A DNA stretch of 64,000 nt from Trinickia caryophylli (lineage in GTDB: Bacteria > Pseudomonadota > Gammaproteobacteria > Burkholderiales > Burkholderiaceae), in contig NZ_CP139970.1 in NCBI RefSeq assembly GCF_034424545.1, positions 3,782,001 through 3,846,000 of the forward strand. The letters are read 5' to 3'. The first letter of the stretch is position 1. Each line of letters starts with the position of its first letter. The translations under genes and the position numbers were made by a program. The notes below the pieces were generated by a model. The model was given only the letters and a program-made list of their open reading frames with translations, had not been told where the DNA came from and did not search any database. This document shows positions 53,528-62,321 of this stretch, piece by piece.

Positions 53528-54613
53528 ATGCAGGAGACTCGAATCGGAACGAGGCGGCATTGGCGGCCTCGTGCGTTGGCCCTCGGCGCGGTGCTCGCTG
53601 TGTGCGCGGCCGCGTCGTCGGCGGCGCCGCTTGCCTATGTCACGAGCGAGAAGGCAGGCGTGGGCGTCATCGACCTCGACAACATGACGCTCGCGAAGAC
53701 CTTCTCTCTCGGTGCGAGCGGGCCGCGCGGGCTCGGCCTGAGCGACGACGGCAAGCGCTTGATGGTCGCAGACAAGACGACGGGCGAGCTCGCGGCTATC
53801 GATACGGAGACGGGCAAGGTCGTGGAGCGTGTCAAGATCGGCAAGAACCCCGAGTACGTGCGCGTCTACGGCGGCTATGCCTATGTGACCTACGAGCCAG
53901 GCGACAGCGGCAAGCCTGCCGACAAGCCGGCGGGCAAACCCGCCGGCAAGGCCGGGGCCGATGACGACGAGAACAAGGTGCCGGCGGAGATCGCGGTCGT
54001 CGATCTGAAGACGTGGCGCGTGGTGCGTTCGGTGAAGAGCGGCCACGAGACCGAGGGCGTCGAGTTCTCGCGCGACGGCAAGCTCATGCTCGTGACGAAC
54101 GAGGGCGACGATACGGTGTCGGTCTACAAGACCGGCACGGCCGCGCCCGTCAGGACCATCAAGGTTCAGGCCGGTGGGCGGCCGCGCGGCATCAAGGCCT
54201 CGCCTGACGGCAAGGAATACGTCGTCACGCTCGAATCGCTCAACAAGCTCGTCGTGCTCGACGCGAAGGATTTTCACGTCATCAAATCGGTCGACACGAA
54301 GCTCGGGCCGTACGGGGTCGCGTACGATCCGTCCGGGCAGCGGATTTTCGTGGCGGCGGGGCGCGACAAGACCTTGCAGGTGTTCGATGCGCACAGCTAC
54401 GAACACGTGGCCGATGTGCCGGTGGGGCAGCGCTGCTGGCATTTCAGCTTTACGCCCGACGGCAGCAAGGTCATGGTTGCCTGCGGTCGCTCGGACGCCG
54501 TTTATGTCGTGGATGCCGAGTCCTATTCGGCGATCGGCCAGATCGGCAACTTGCCGCTCGCGTGGGGCATCGTCACCTATCCGCGCAGCGACGGTTCGAT
54601 CGAGACGCGTTGA
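53528..54613 (+). CDS. PQQ-associated YVTN beta-propeller protein
   Basis: A 361-aa exported protein. Signal peptide RALALGAVLAVCAAASSAAP (cut about residue 34), then six to seven YVTN-type blades (PLAYVTSEKAGVGVIDLDNM, KLMLVTNEGDDTVSVYKTG, PYGVAYDPSGQRIFVAAGRD, HFSFTPDGSKVMVACGRSD). A low-complexity insert rich in Gly/Lys/Pro is near residue 135. Proteins of this kind lie next to PQQ-dependent dehydrogenase genes. No enzyme activity is evident. ATG 53528 is used because it starts the signal peptide. Confidence 0.85.
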   Translation: MQETRIGTRRHWRPRALALGAVLAVCAAASSAAPLAYVTSEKAGVGVIDLDNMTLAKTFSLGASGPRGLGLSDDGKRLMVADKTTGELAAIDTETGKVVERVKIGKNPEYVRVYGGYAYVTYEPGDSGKPADKPAGKPAGKAGADDDENKVPAEIAVVDLKTWRVVRSVKSGHETEGVEFSRDGKLMLVTNEGDDTVSVYKTGTAAPVRTIKVQAGGRPRGIKASPDGKEYVVTLESLNKLVVLDAKDFHVIKSVDTKLGPYGVAYDPSGQRIFVAAGRDKTLQVFDAHSYEHVADVPVGQRCWHFSFTPDGSKVMVACGRSDAVYVVDAESYSAIGQIGNLPLAWGIVTYPRSDGSIETR

Positions 54614-54616
54614 CGG

Positions 54617-54672
54617 GCAAGGCAGGCTTGGGTTGCGGCGCCTGGCAGGCAAGCGCCGCCTTGCTTCGTTTC
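54617..54672. terminator. Stem-loop after the beta-propeller gene
   Basis: GCGGCGC (54635-54641) pairs with GCGCCGC (54653-54659); alternatively GCAAGGC (54617-54623) pairs with GCCTTGC (54658-54664), then a T-rich TTCGTTTC. It separates convergent genes. Confidence 0.45.
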
Positions 54673-54701
54673 ACGTCGCCGCGACTTTCTCTCGATTCCC
54701 G

Positions 54702-57104
54702 TCAATTCCACGCGTAGCGCATGCCGAGCCAGAAGCCGCGCGGCGCGCCCACGCCGACGAACTGTTCGTTGACGGGGTTCGCGCCGTCGAACGTATGGCC
54801 CGGCCCCGTGAACACGTTCGAGCCGAGCACGCCGAAGCTCGCGTAGCGCTTGTCGAGCAGGTTCGTCACGCGCGCGAACACCTGCAACTGCTTCGTCACG
54901 TGGTAGGTCGTGTCGAGATCGATGAGGAAATAGCCGGCCAGCTTGCCGTTCACGTCCTCGTTGTTCTCGTCGCCGCGCGCGAAGATACTGCTGCGATAGG
55001 TCAGGTTCGAGCCAATATCCCATTTCGGCGTGACGTCGTAATCGAACCGCACCTTGATCGTGTGCGCGGGAATGCCGGGGATATGGTCGCCGCGCTTGAC
55101 CGTGATGTCGCCATTCGCATCGGCGCTCGAGTTGCTCGCGCTGTTTTCGGTCCAACTCGTGCGATAGGTGGCATCGACATAGCTGTAGCTCGCGCCGACC
55201 GCCAGTGGGCCGAACTTCGTGCGTCCAGCCAGCTCGACGCCCTGGCGGCGGGTCTTGCCGACGTTTTGGAAGTAACCCTGCGAGCTGCCGGCGCTGCCGA
55301 TGAATTGGATGTCGTCGACGAGCGTCGTGCTGTAGACCGCGGCGCTCCAGGTCGTGGCCGCGCCGAGTCGGCCGCGCGCGCCGAGCTCGAACGTTTTCGA
55401 AACCACCGGCTTGAGCGCCGGATCGGCGAGAAAGTCGTTCGGCAGCGAGCACGGGGCGTTCGGGTCCGCGCAGGCAAGCTCGATGGCCGTCGGCGCGCGC
55501 ATGCCTTCGTTGTAGGTCGCGTAGACGGTCAGGGCGTTGGTCGGATTCCAGTTCAGGCCGACGGCCGGGTTGAAGCGCGAAAACACATGGCGTCCGTCGA
55601 GCGCCGGCTGCGTGCCGCTCGCGTCGCCGATCGATGCGCTCGACCAGTTATAGCGGCCCGCGAGCGTGAGCGTCCATTGTTTCGTAAGCGAAAGCGTATC
55701 GCTCAGGTAGATGCCGTAGTTGGCGCTGCGCGTCTTCGCATCGGTTTTCTGTGTGAAGTCGCCGACGCCGATCGTGGCGCGCGACGCCGTGAAGAACGCG
55801 TCCTGCGACGCAGCGGTATAGCGCGAATTCGCGATGTCCGCGGCCACACCCGCGACGAGCTGATTGTCGTGGCCCGCCACGTTGCCGAGCACGGTCATCT
55901 GCAGGCTCGCGCCGTAGCTGTCGGTGCTCACCTCGGAGCGCTCGTTCGTCCCTTGCACGGTGTCGATGTCGCCCGTCGTTGCATCGACGGTGCCGTATTC
56001 CTCGTTCGTATTGCTGCTGAGGTTGCGATTCCGGTAATGGCGATAGTAGGCGTTGCCGCTCAGCTGGATATGGTCGTTGATGGCGTGCTCGCCCGAAAGC
56101 GTCAGGTAGCCGACGCTGTTTTCGTTGCGATCGGGAAAGGTATACGCCTGGCCCGGATTGTCGAGAAACGAACGCGGCAGCGTCTGCGAGCCTTCGAGCG
56201 TGTTGTCGGCGCCGCCCGCCGAAAGCGAGAGTGTGGTATCGGCATCGGTATAGCGCAGCTTGCCGAATGCCTGGCGTACGCGGCTCGAGTTGTGATCGGC
56301 CCAGCCGTTGTCGTTCGCCGCGTTCGCGGTGAAGTAGTAATCGAGATTCGAGCCGATCGTGCCGCCTTGCTCGATCTGCGCCGTCTTGCGCCCCCGGGAA
56401 CCGATAGACACCTCCGCTTCTCCGCCTGGGCTCGTCTTGCCGTTCTTCGTCGTGATCGCGAGCGCACCGCCGAGCGTATTGAGCCCGTAGGTCGGGTTCG
56501 AGCCCGGAATCAACTGCATCTGGTCGATTGCCGCTTCGGGAATGAGGTCCCAGTTGACCACGTCGCCGAACGGCTCGTTTACGCGCACCCCGTCGAGGAA
56601 CACCGAGAGGCCCTGCGGGGTGCCGACGAGCGGAGAGGCCGTGAAGCCGCGGTAGTTGACGTCGATCTGATACGGGTTGCCCTGCGCCTCGTTGATGTCG
56701 ACGCTCGGCAGATTTTTTTCGAAATACTCGGCAAGCGTCTGGCGGTGCTGGCGCTCCAGATCCCGTGCGCGTACGGTCTGCACGTTCGCGGGGACTTGCG
56801 CGAGCGGCGTGCCGATGCCGAGGAGCGGTGTCGTGCCGACCACGACGATCGGCTGGAGCCTCGTCGATGCGGCTGCCGCCGCGGGCGGCTCCCCGGCGGT
56901 GGCGGACTGCGGCGGTGGTGTGGATCGTGTACCCGCGGGCGAGACGGCGGGCGCTGTCGCAGTCGCCGCGCTTGCCGACGCCGCAGCCGCCGCCGGAGTT
57001 TGCGCTTGTGCCGGAATCCATGCGGCGAGCGGCAGGCTCGCCAGTGCCCCGCGCGCCGCCCGGCCGAATGCCGGCCGAAGCACGCGCCTTTTCTTACGGC
57101 TCAT
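54702..57104 (-). CDS. TonB-dependent outer-membrane receptor
   Basis: An 800-aa receptor: signal peptide (ASLPLAAWIPAQAQ), an unusually long Ala/Pro/Thr-rich linker to about residue 75, plug domain (RLQPIVVVGTTPLLGIG, QIDVNYRGFTASPLVGTPQG, PEAAIDQMQLIPGSNPTYGL, GALAIT) and a 22-strand-type barrel ending in MRYAWN. ATG 57104 is chosen because AGGAGG lies eight bases upstream. In this PQQ and mxa context it may import a PQQ- or lanthanide-binding compound, as PqqU/YncD and lanthanophore receptors do in other genera. The cargo is not visible from sequence. Confidence 0.9.
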   Translation of the reverse strand: MSRKKRRVLRPAFGRAARGALASLPLAAWIPAQAQTPAAAAASASAATATAPAVSPAGTRSTPPPQSATAGEPPAAAAASTRLQPIVVVGTTPLLGIGTPLAQVPANVQTVRARDLERQHRQTLAEYFEKNLPSVDINEAQGNPYQIDVNYRGFTASPLVGTPQGLSVFLDGVRVNEPFGDVVNWDLIPEAAIDQMQLIPGSNPTYGLNTLGGALAITTKNGKTSPGGEAEVSIGSRGRKTAQIEQGGTIGSNLDYYFTANAANDNGWADHNSSRVRQAFGKLRYTDADTTLSLSAGGADNTLEGSQTLPRSFLDNPGQAYTFPDRNENSVGYLTLSGEHAINDHIQLSGNAYYRHYRNRNLSSNTNEEYGTVDATTGDIDTVQGTNERSEVSTDSYGASLQMTVLGNVAGHDNQLVAGVAADIANSRYTAASQDAFFTASRATIGVGDFTQKTDAKTRSANYGIYLSDTLSLTKQWTLTLAGRYNWSSASIGDASGTQPALDGRHVFSRFNPAVGLNWNPTNALTVYATYNEGMRAPTAIELACADPNAPCSLPNDFLADPALKPVVSKTFELGARGRLGAATTWSAAVYSTTLVDDIQFIGSAGSSQGYFQNVGKTRRQGVELAGRTKFGPLAVGASYSYVDATYRTSWTENSASNSSADANGDITVKRGDHIPGIPAHTIKVRFDYDVTPKWDIGSNLTYRSSIFARGDENNEDVNGKLAGYFLIDLDTTYHVTKQLQVFARVTNLLDKRYASFGVLGSNVFTGPGHTFDGANPVNEQFVGVGAPRGFWLGMRYAWN

Positions 57105-57152
57105 CGTCTCCACCTCCTGCCCGATATGTTTCGTCGTATTTCGTTATGTTTA

Positions 57153-57179
57153 GTTGTGCGCACAACCTGTTTCGCGAAA
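57153..57179. promoter_or_regulatory. Two perfect palindromes between receptor and kinase genes
   Basis: GTTGTGCGCACAAC (57153-57166) and TTTCGCGAAA (57170-57179) are both perfect. They lie 50-75 bases upstream of the receptor ATG and about 180 upstream of the kinase start, so they could control the receptor gene. Just before them the TATGTTTCG/TATGTTTAG motif is repeated directly. Confidence 0.55.
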
Positions 57180-57360
57180 GCGCCATCCGTTGTCTGTCTT
57201 TTCCGGTACGGCACGATCGAAAGCTTCGCATGTATAAAACGCGTCGCACTCAGGAGCTTTTCCCGAATTGCCAGGGAACGGTTCCCCGCCCGATGCGACG
57301 CACCGTCCTGGCGCGCGCCGCCGGTACAATGCCCGGGTGAGCACACTCGAGCGCAAGACC

Positions 57361-58392
57361 ATGTCCCGTTCTCCGGAGTTGCCGCATCGGCCGCCCCCGC
57401 CGGATCGACCGCAAGCGTCCGAGGGCGGCTTTGCACCGCGCCGTGCGGCATGGCGCGATCTCGCATGGGTCGTTGCGGTGACGCTTGCCACGTTCGCGCT
57501 CGCCACGCGCTTCGAGCTCGGCGAACATCTCTACCGCTGGACGCGCGGTGCCGAGCGCTTCCAGCTCGACGAACTGCCGGTCGTGCTATGTGTGCTGGCC
57601 GCGGGTCTCGCCTGGTTCGCCTGGCGGCGCTATCGCGATGCCGGCCGCGAAATCGCACACCGGCGCATGCTCGAGCACAAGGCCGAGCAACTGCTCGCCG
57701 AAAACCGCCGGCTCGGTCATCAGGTGCTGCAAGCCCAGGAACAGGAGCGGCGGCACCTCGCGCGCGAACTGCACGACGAGCTCGGGCAATACTTGAACGC
57801 CATTTCGCTCGACGCTGCGCGCATCCGCGACCTCGCGGCGGGGCGGGAACCCGAGGTCCATCGCGTTTCGCTCGGGCTCATGCAAAGCGCCACGCACGTC
57901 TACCGCCAGATCGGCGGCATGATTCGCCGCCTGCGCCCCATCGGGCTCGACGAGCTGGGCCTGCCGAGTGCGCTCGAGCACTGCGTCGAGGGCTGGCGCG
58001 AGCGCTTGCCCAACGCGTCGTTCGCGTTGGCGATGGAAGGGGATTTCGCGGGCTTGAGCGAGGTCGTCAACATCACGCTCTACCGACTCGTGCAGGAAGG
58101 GTTGACGAACGTCTCGAAGTTCGCGGGCGCCTCGCGCGTGGAAATTTTCGTCGTCCGTGGGCCACAGACGCACGGAGGCGGCGCGGGGGCCGACGAGATC
58201 GTCGTGACGATGGCTGACGACGGCCCGGGGACCGATCTGAACCTGCCGCGCAGCGGACTGGGCCTCGTGGGCATGCGCGAGCGTGTCGAGGCGCTCGGCG
58301 GCGAGTTTCATGTCGCCAGCCGGCCAGGCGAAGGTTTCGTTCTGTGCGCGAGGGTGCCCGCTCAGGCGGGGCTTGAGGAGCCCGTGAGCTGA
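57361..58392 (+). CDS. Membrane histidine kinase (NarL-partner class, FlhS/MoxY-like)
   Basis: A 343-aa sensor kinase. Two membrane segments (WVVAVTLATFALATRF and VVLCVLAAGLAWFAW) with a short periplasmic loop, a coiled coil, the HisKA_3 box with phospho-His H138 (HLARELHDELGQYLN) and an HATPase with N box VQEGLTNVSKFAG and G box MADDGPG. ATG 57361 is preferred; GTG 57337 is in frame. TACAAT at 57325-57330 could be its -10. It is convergent with the response regulator gene, overlapping tail to tail by 31 bases. In this setting it likely governs methanol/PQQ-dehydrogenase genes, as FlhSR or MoxYX-type pairs do. Confidence 0.88.
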   Translation: MSRSPELPHRPPPPDRPQASEGGFAPRRAAWRDLAWVVAVTLATFALATRFELGEHLYRWTRGAERFQLDELPVVLCVLAAGLAWFAWRRYRDAGREIAHRRMLEHKAEQLLAENRRLGHQVLQAQEQERRHLARELHDELGQYLNAISLDAARIRDLAAGREPEVHRVSLGLMQSATHVYRQIGGMIRRLRPIGLDELGLPSALEHCVEGWRERLPNASFALAMEGDFAGLSEVVNITLYRLVQEGLTNVSKFAGASRVEIFVVRGPQTHGGGAGADEIVVTMADDGPGTDLNLPRSGLGLVGMRERVEALGGEFHVASRPGEGFVLCARVPAQAGLEEPVS

Positions 58393-59024
58393 AGTCCGAG
58401 CCGGTTCGCGATCTGCGCGAGCTGCACGCCGTTGTCGACGCCGAATTTTTGCCGGATCGACGACTGATGGTTGGCCACCGTCTTTTGCGAAAGCCCCAGT
58501 TTTTCGGCGATCGTGGGCAGCGTGAGGCCCTGCACGAGCATGCGCAGCACTTCGAATTCGCGCGCCGAGAGCTGGCGGCCCGGCATGCCGTCGATGGCGG
58601 CCGCGCGCATCGCAAGCGAACGCGAAATGTCGGGGCTCAGGTAGGTGGTGCCGCGCGCAACCGTGCGCACCGCATCGACGAGCGCATCGGGAGCGCTCGC
58701 TTTCGTCACATAGCCGAGTGCGCCGGCGTCGAGCGCGCGCCGCACGAAGAGCAGGTCTTCGTGCACGCTGAAGATCAGTATGCGCGCGTCAGGCTCGCGC
58801 GCGAGCATGCGCCGCATCGCTTCGATGCCGCTGGCGCCGGGCAGCGAGACGTCCATGACCACGACGTCGGGCGCAAGCGCGCAAAAGCGCTGGTAAGCCT
58901 CGGAGGCATCGCCCGCTTCGCCGCATACCGAAAGGCTGCCGCTCAGCTCGAGCAGGCGCCGGTAGCCCTCGCGCACGACGGCGTGATCGTCGACGAGCAA
59001 GACGCTGATGCCCCCTCCGTTCAC
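58362..59024 (-). CDS. NarL/LuxR-type response regulator
   Basis: A 220-aa regulator: receiver (LLVDDHAVVREGYRRLLEL, phospho-Asp in VVMDVSLPGASG) and LuxR HTH (LSAREFEVLRMLVQGLTLPT, then LGLSQKTVANHQSSIRQKFG). It starts at GTG 59024, which overlaps the pqqE stop (GTGA) and has GAGG seven bases upstream, so it belongs to the pqq operon. The cognate kinase is probably the convergent histidine kinase. It would activate mxa/xox or pqq transcription. Confidence 0.88.
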   Translation of the reverse strand: MNGGGISVLLVDDHAVVREGYRRLLELSGSLSVCGEAGDASEAYQRFCALAPDVVVMDVSLPGASGIEAMRRMLAREPDARILIFSVHEDLLFVRRALDAGALGYVTKASAPDALVDAVRTVARGTTYLSPDISRSLAMRAAAIDGMPGRQLSAREFEVLRMLVQGLTLPTIAEKLGLSQKTVANHQSSIRQKFGVDNGVQLAQIANRLGLQLTGSSSPA

Positions 59025-60253
59025 CGGCTTGCCTCGGAGTCGTCCGGCCCGCTGCCGCCGCCCCGCTCGGGTGCTGCCTGCGGCCCACGCGCCGCAAGCA
59101 TGCGCGAGTTCGCATCGTTGCGGAAAAGAATCGGCTGCTCGGTGGCGCTCGCCATGTCCTGTTGCGCGTGCGCGCGCTCGACCACGCGCACGATCTTCTC
59201 GTGCGAGGCCGATTTGTCGCAAACGGGATCGGCCTCGGCCGCGTCGCCGGTGAGCATATATGCCTGGCAGCGACAGCCGCCGAGGTCCTTCGTCTTCTCC
59301 TCGCAACTGCGGCACGGCTCCTTCATCCAATCGAGGCCGCGAAAGCGGTTGAACGCGTCGCTCCCGTACCAGATCTCGGCAAGCGGCGTCTCGGCCACGT
59401 TCGGAAAGTCGAGCCCGGGCAGGCTGCGCGCCGCGTGGCAGGGCAGCGCGGTGCCGTCGGGCGCCACACCGAGAAACACGGAGCCCCAGCCGTTCATGCA
59501 ACGCTTCGGGCGCCGCTCGAAGTAATCGGGCACGACGAAGAAGATCCGGCACTTGTCGCCGTGCGACTGGCGATAGCGTTCGACGATGGCTTCGGCGTGC
59601 TCCAACTGGGCCTGAGTGGGCATCAGCTGGGCGCGATTCGCGTAGGCCCAGCCGTAGTACTGCGTATTGGCGAGCTCCAGATATTCGGCACCCATCGCGA
59701 GCGCCATTTCGATGATTTTGTCGACGTGCGGCAGGTTGTAGCGATGGAGCACGCAGTTCATCACCATCGGGAAGCCGTGCTGCTTGATCGATGCCGCGAC
59801 GCGGCGCTTGAGCTCGAACGTGCGCGTGCTGCTGAGGAAGTCGTTGAGCTGCTGGGTCGAATCCTGGAACGACAGCTGGATGTGGTCGAGCCCGGCTGCC
59901 TTCAAATCGTCGAGCCGCTTGTCTGTGAGACCGATGCCCGAGGTGATCAGGTTCGTGTAGAAGCCGAGTTTGCGCGCTTCGCCGACGAGCACCTCGAGAT
60001 CGTCGCGCAAAAGAGGCTCGCCGCCCGAGAAGCCCAATTGCGCCGCACCCAGCGCGCGCGCCTCGCGCAGCACCTCGATCCACTGGGCCGTGTCGAGCTC
60101 GCGCCGGTTCGCGGCATAGTCGACCGGGTTGTAGCAGAACACGCAGTGCAGCGGGCAGCGGTAGGTGAGCTCGGCCAGCAGCCACAGCGGCGGGGCGATG
60201 CCCTCGCGCGCGGGCGCGGCCGACGGCGCGGGAGGAGTCGATAGATCGGTCAT
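59021..60253 (-). CDS. pqqE: PQQ biosynthesis radical SAM enzyme PqqE
   Basis: A 410-aa radical SAM/SPASM enzyme that cross-links Glu and Tyr of the PqqA peptide, the first step of PQQ synthesis. The RS cluster motif CPLHCVFC is at about residues 33-40, a GGEPLLRDD motif follows, and the C-terminal SPASM Cys are in PCHAARSLPG, CRSCEEKTKDLGGCRC and VCDKSASHEK. ATG 60253 follows the pqqD stop by four bases. The length and Cys pattern are standard. Confidence 0.95.
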   Translation of the reverse strand: MTDLSTPPAPSAAPAREGIAPPLWLLAELTYRCPLHCVFCYNPVDYAANRRELDTAQWIEVLREARALGAAQLGFSGGEPLLRDDLEVLVGEARKLGFYTNLITSGIGLTDKRLDDLKAAGLDHIQLSFQDSTQQLNDFLSSTRTFELKRRVAASIKQHGFPMVMNCVLHRYNLPHVDKIIEMALAMGAEYLELANTQYYGWAYANRAQLMPTQAQLEHAEAIVERYRQSHGDKCRIFFVVPDYFERRPKRCMNGWGSVFLGVAPDGTALPCHAARSLPGLDFPNVAETPLAEIWYGSDAFNRFRGLDWMKEPCRSCEEKTKDLGGCRCQAYMLTGDAAEADPVCDKSASHEKIVRVVERAHAQQDMASATEQPILFRNDANSRMLAARGPQAAPERGGGSGPDDSEASR

Positions 60254-60257
60254 GACG

Positions 60258-60530
60258 CTACTCCAGCCAGCCGCGCCTTTGCGCCTCGGCAATGAATGTG
60301 CGGACTTCGTCGCCGATACCGCTCGCGTTGAAGGCCGATTCGAGATCCGCGACGAGCGCGTCGACATCCCGGGTGCCGTCGCAGCGTTTCAGGATCTCGG
60401 CCGCGCTCTGGTTCAGCTTGACCATGCCTTCGGGGTAGAGCAGCACGTCGGCGTTTTGCGCGGGCTCCCATTGGAGGCGAAAGAGCGGCTTCAGACGTGG
60501 CCGCCCGCTATCGGATGAATGCTCGCTCAT
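60258..60530 (-). CDS. pqqD: PqqA-binding chaperone PqqD
   Basis: A 90-aa winged-helix-type PqqD that presents PqqA to PqqE. It reads [20 protein letters not shown], then [20 protein letters not shown] and the final helix [15 protein letters not shown] 60530 overlaps the pqqC stop (ATGA), so the pair is coupled. Normal length. Confidence 0.93.
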   Translation of the reverse strand: MSEHSSDSGRPRLKPLFRLQWEPAQNADVLLYPEGMVKLNQSAAEILKRCDGTRDVDALVADLESAFNASGIGDEVRTFIAEAQRRGWLE

Positions 60531-61267
60531 GACGGGAACGCTCTCTCGATGGCGTCGAGCATCGACCAGAGAATGTCGAGCTTGAACTGCAGAATGGTCA
60601 GCGCGCGCTCCTGCTGCTCGCGGCGCGTGAAATGGTCGAGCGTAACCTTCAGACCATGCTCGACATCGCGTTGCGCGAGCGGAATGCGCGAGCGGAAGTA
60701 GGTGAGCCCCTCGGGCTCGATCCACGGGTAGTGCTGCGGCCACGTGGCGAGGCGATCCTTGTGAATCTGTGGCGCGAACATCTCCGTGAGCGACGAGCAT
60801 ACCGCTTCCTGCCAGGGCGCGCGGCGCGCGAAGTTCACGTAGGCGTCGACGGCGAACCGCACGCCGGGCGCGACGTGCTCGAGCGACCAGATCTCGTCGC
60901 GTGCGAGGCCGACCGCTTCGCCCAGGCGCGCCCATGCCTCGATGCCGCCCGCGTTGTCGCCGTAGCCGTCGTGATCGAGAATGCGCACGACCCACTGGCG
61001 GCGCGTCTCGCGATCGGGGCAGTTTGAGAGGATCGCGGCGTCCTTGATAGGGATATTGATCTGGTAATAGAACCGGTTCGCCACCCAACCGCGAATTTGC
61101 TCGCGCGATGCCTGCCCGCTGTTCATGCGGACGTTGAACGGGTGATGAATGTGATAGCCGGCGCCCTTGGCGCGCAACTGCGCTTCGAACTCTTCCCGGC
61201 TCCACGCGGGCAGCGTGGGGTCCACGGCGCGCACGGGCGCGGTCCCGTAGGTGTCTTTGGCGTTCAT
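60527..61267 (-). CDS. pqqC: Pyrroloquinoline-quinone synthase PqqC
   Basis: A 246-aa cofactor-free oxidase for the final ring closure and oxidation of PQQ. Family segments are [58 protein letters not shown] and the helix [17 protein letters not shown] 61267 has AAGGAG upstream, directly after a strong hairpin that separates it from pqqB. Normal length. Confidence 0.95.
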   Translation of the reverse strand: MNAKDTYGTAPVRAVDPTLPAWSREEFEAQLRAKGAGYHIHHPFNVRMNSGQASREQIRGWVANRFYYQINIPIKDAAILSNCPDRETRRQWVVRILDHDGYGDNAGGIEAWARLGEAVGLARDEIWSLEHVAPGVRFAVDAYVNFARRAPWQEAVCSSLTEMFAPQIHKDRLATWPQHYPWIEPEGLTYFRSRIPLAQRDVEHGLKVTLDHFTRREQQERALTILQFKLDILWSMLDAIERAFPS

Positions 61268-61289
61268 CGGCCTTTGTCTCCTTCGTATG

Positions 61290-61313
61290 GAGCGGGCGCG
61301 GCAGCGCCCGCTC
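61290..61313 (-). other. Perfect 10-bp hairpin between pqqB and pqqC
   Basis: GAGCGGGCGC pairs perfectly with GCGCCCGCTC across a four-base loop. It lies six bases before the pqqC ribosome site (AAGGAG, 61278-61283) in the pqqB-C gap. No T-tract, so not a simple terminator; likely an RNA-processing, stability or translational-control element. Confidence 0.6.
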
Positions 61314-61391
61314 GTGCGGCTCGCTCATGTTCGAGCCGTCTCGTTCAACCTGCCGAGCGCGCGCCTCGCTGGCCGGGCAGGCGGTCCCGCC

Positions 61392-62321
61392 TCAAAGCTC
61401 GAACATCATTCCGTCTTCCGCCACTTCGATGCCGTGCTCGGCCAGCGCGCGCCGCTCGGCTCCATCCTCTATCAGAATCGGGTTCGTGTTGTTGATGTGG
61501 ATCAGCACTTTGCGTACGGGGCGCGAGGCAGCCGCCGTGATCGAGTCGAGCACTTCGATCATGCCGCCCGGGCCCGATTGCGGCAGATGGCCCATGTCCG
61601 CAGCCGTCTTCTTCGAGAACCCGAGCCGGATCATTTCGTCGTTGGTCCAGGTCGTGCCGTCGACGAGCAGGAGGTCGGCCTCGCGCATGGCCGCGAGCAC
61701 GTGCGGTTCGAGCACGCCGAGGCCCGGCGCGTAGAACGCGCGCTTGCCCGTTGCGACGTTCTCGATGACGAGCCCGATGTTGTCGCCGCGCTCGGGCGCT
61801 TCTCGATGCGGGGAATAGGGCGGTGCCTTGCTCGTGAGCGGCAGCGCGACGATCCGCACGCCCGGCAGCGCATCGACCGACAACGGCGAGCCGTCGAGGG
61901 CGATCGTGCGATGATCGACGCCGCAGTAGTGGCCGAGAATGGGGCCGATCGGAAAACCGGTGCTGAGATCCTGCCAGACGGGGGCCGTCGTGTAGAGCGG
62001 CAGCGGCGTGCCGCGCTCTCGCAGCATCAGCAGCCCCGTGACGTGATCGATCTGCGCATCGATGACGAGCGCGGCCGCGATCCCCGTATCGCGCGCTTGC
62101 CGCGCGGGTTGCAGCTCCGGGTTTGCGGCGATCTGGGCAAGCAGATCGGGCGATGCGTTCACGAGCAGCCAGTCTTCGCCGTTCGCGCTCACCGCAATCG
62201 ACGACTGTGTGCGGCGCTTCGCTTTCACCGTGCCGCGGCGTACGCCGTCGCAGTTGCGGCAGTTGCAGTTCCACTGCGGAAAGCCGCCCCCGGCTGCCGA
62301 GCCGAGTACCTTGATCTTCAT
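61392..62321 (-). CDS. pqqB: PQQ biosynthesis protein PqqB
   Basis: A 309-aa metallo-beta-lactamase-fold protein. The N-terminus [20 protein letters not shown] carries the Cys pair of PqqB, with the [20 protein letters not shown] and [11 protein letters not shown] metal region. It hydroxylates the cross-linked Tyr in PQQ synthesis. ATG 62321 overlaps the end of the cytochrome b561 gene (ATGA). Normally pqqA lies just upstream of pqqB; here the cytochrome gene occupies that place. Confidence 0.93.
   Translation of the reverse strand: MKIKVLGSAAGGGFPQWNCNCRNCDGVRRGTVKAKRRTQSSIAVSANGEDWLLVNASPDLLAQIAANPELQPARQARDTGIAAALVIDAQIDHVTGLLMLRERGTPLPLYTTAPVWQDLSTGFPIGPILGHYCGVDHRTIALDGSPLSVDALPGVRIVALPLTSKAPPYSPHREAPERGDNIGLVIENVATGKRAFYAPGLGVLEPHVLAAMREADLLLVDGTTWTNDEMIRLGFSKKTAADMGHLPQSGPGGMIEVLDSITAAASRPVRKVLIHINNTNPILIEDGAERRALAEHGIEVAEDGMMFEL

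Noticed and set aside
57121..57260. Possible pqqA in the receptor-kinase gap
   Set aside because: A frame starting at an ATG near 57126 codes a Cys/Arg-rich sequence without the Glu-x3-Tyr motif of PqqA.
54174..58217. A 1347-codon frame on the plus strand across the receptor gene
   Set aside because: It lies antisense to the TonB receptor and reads as Arg/Ala/Gly-rich sequence; it is open only because of high GC at third positions of the real gene.
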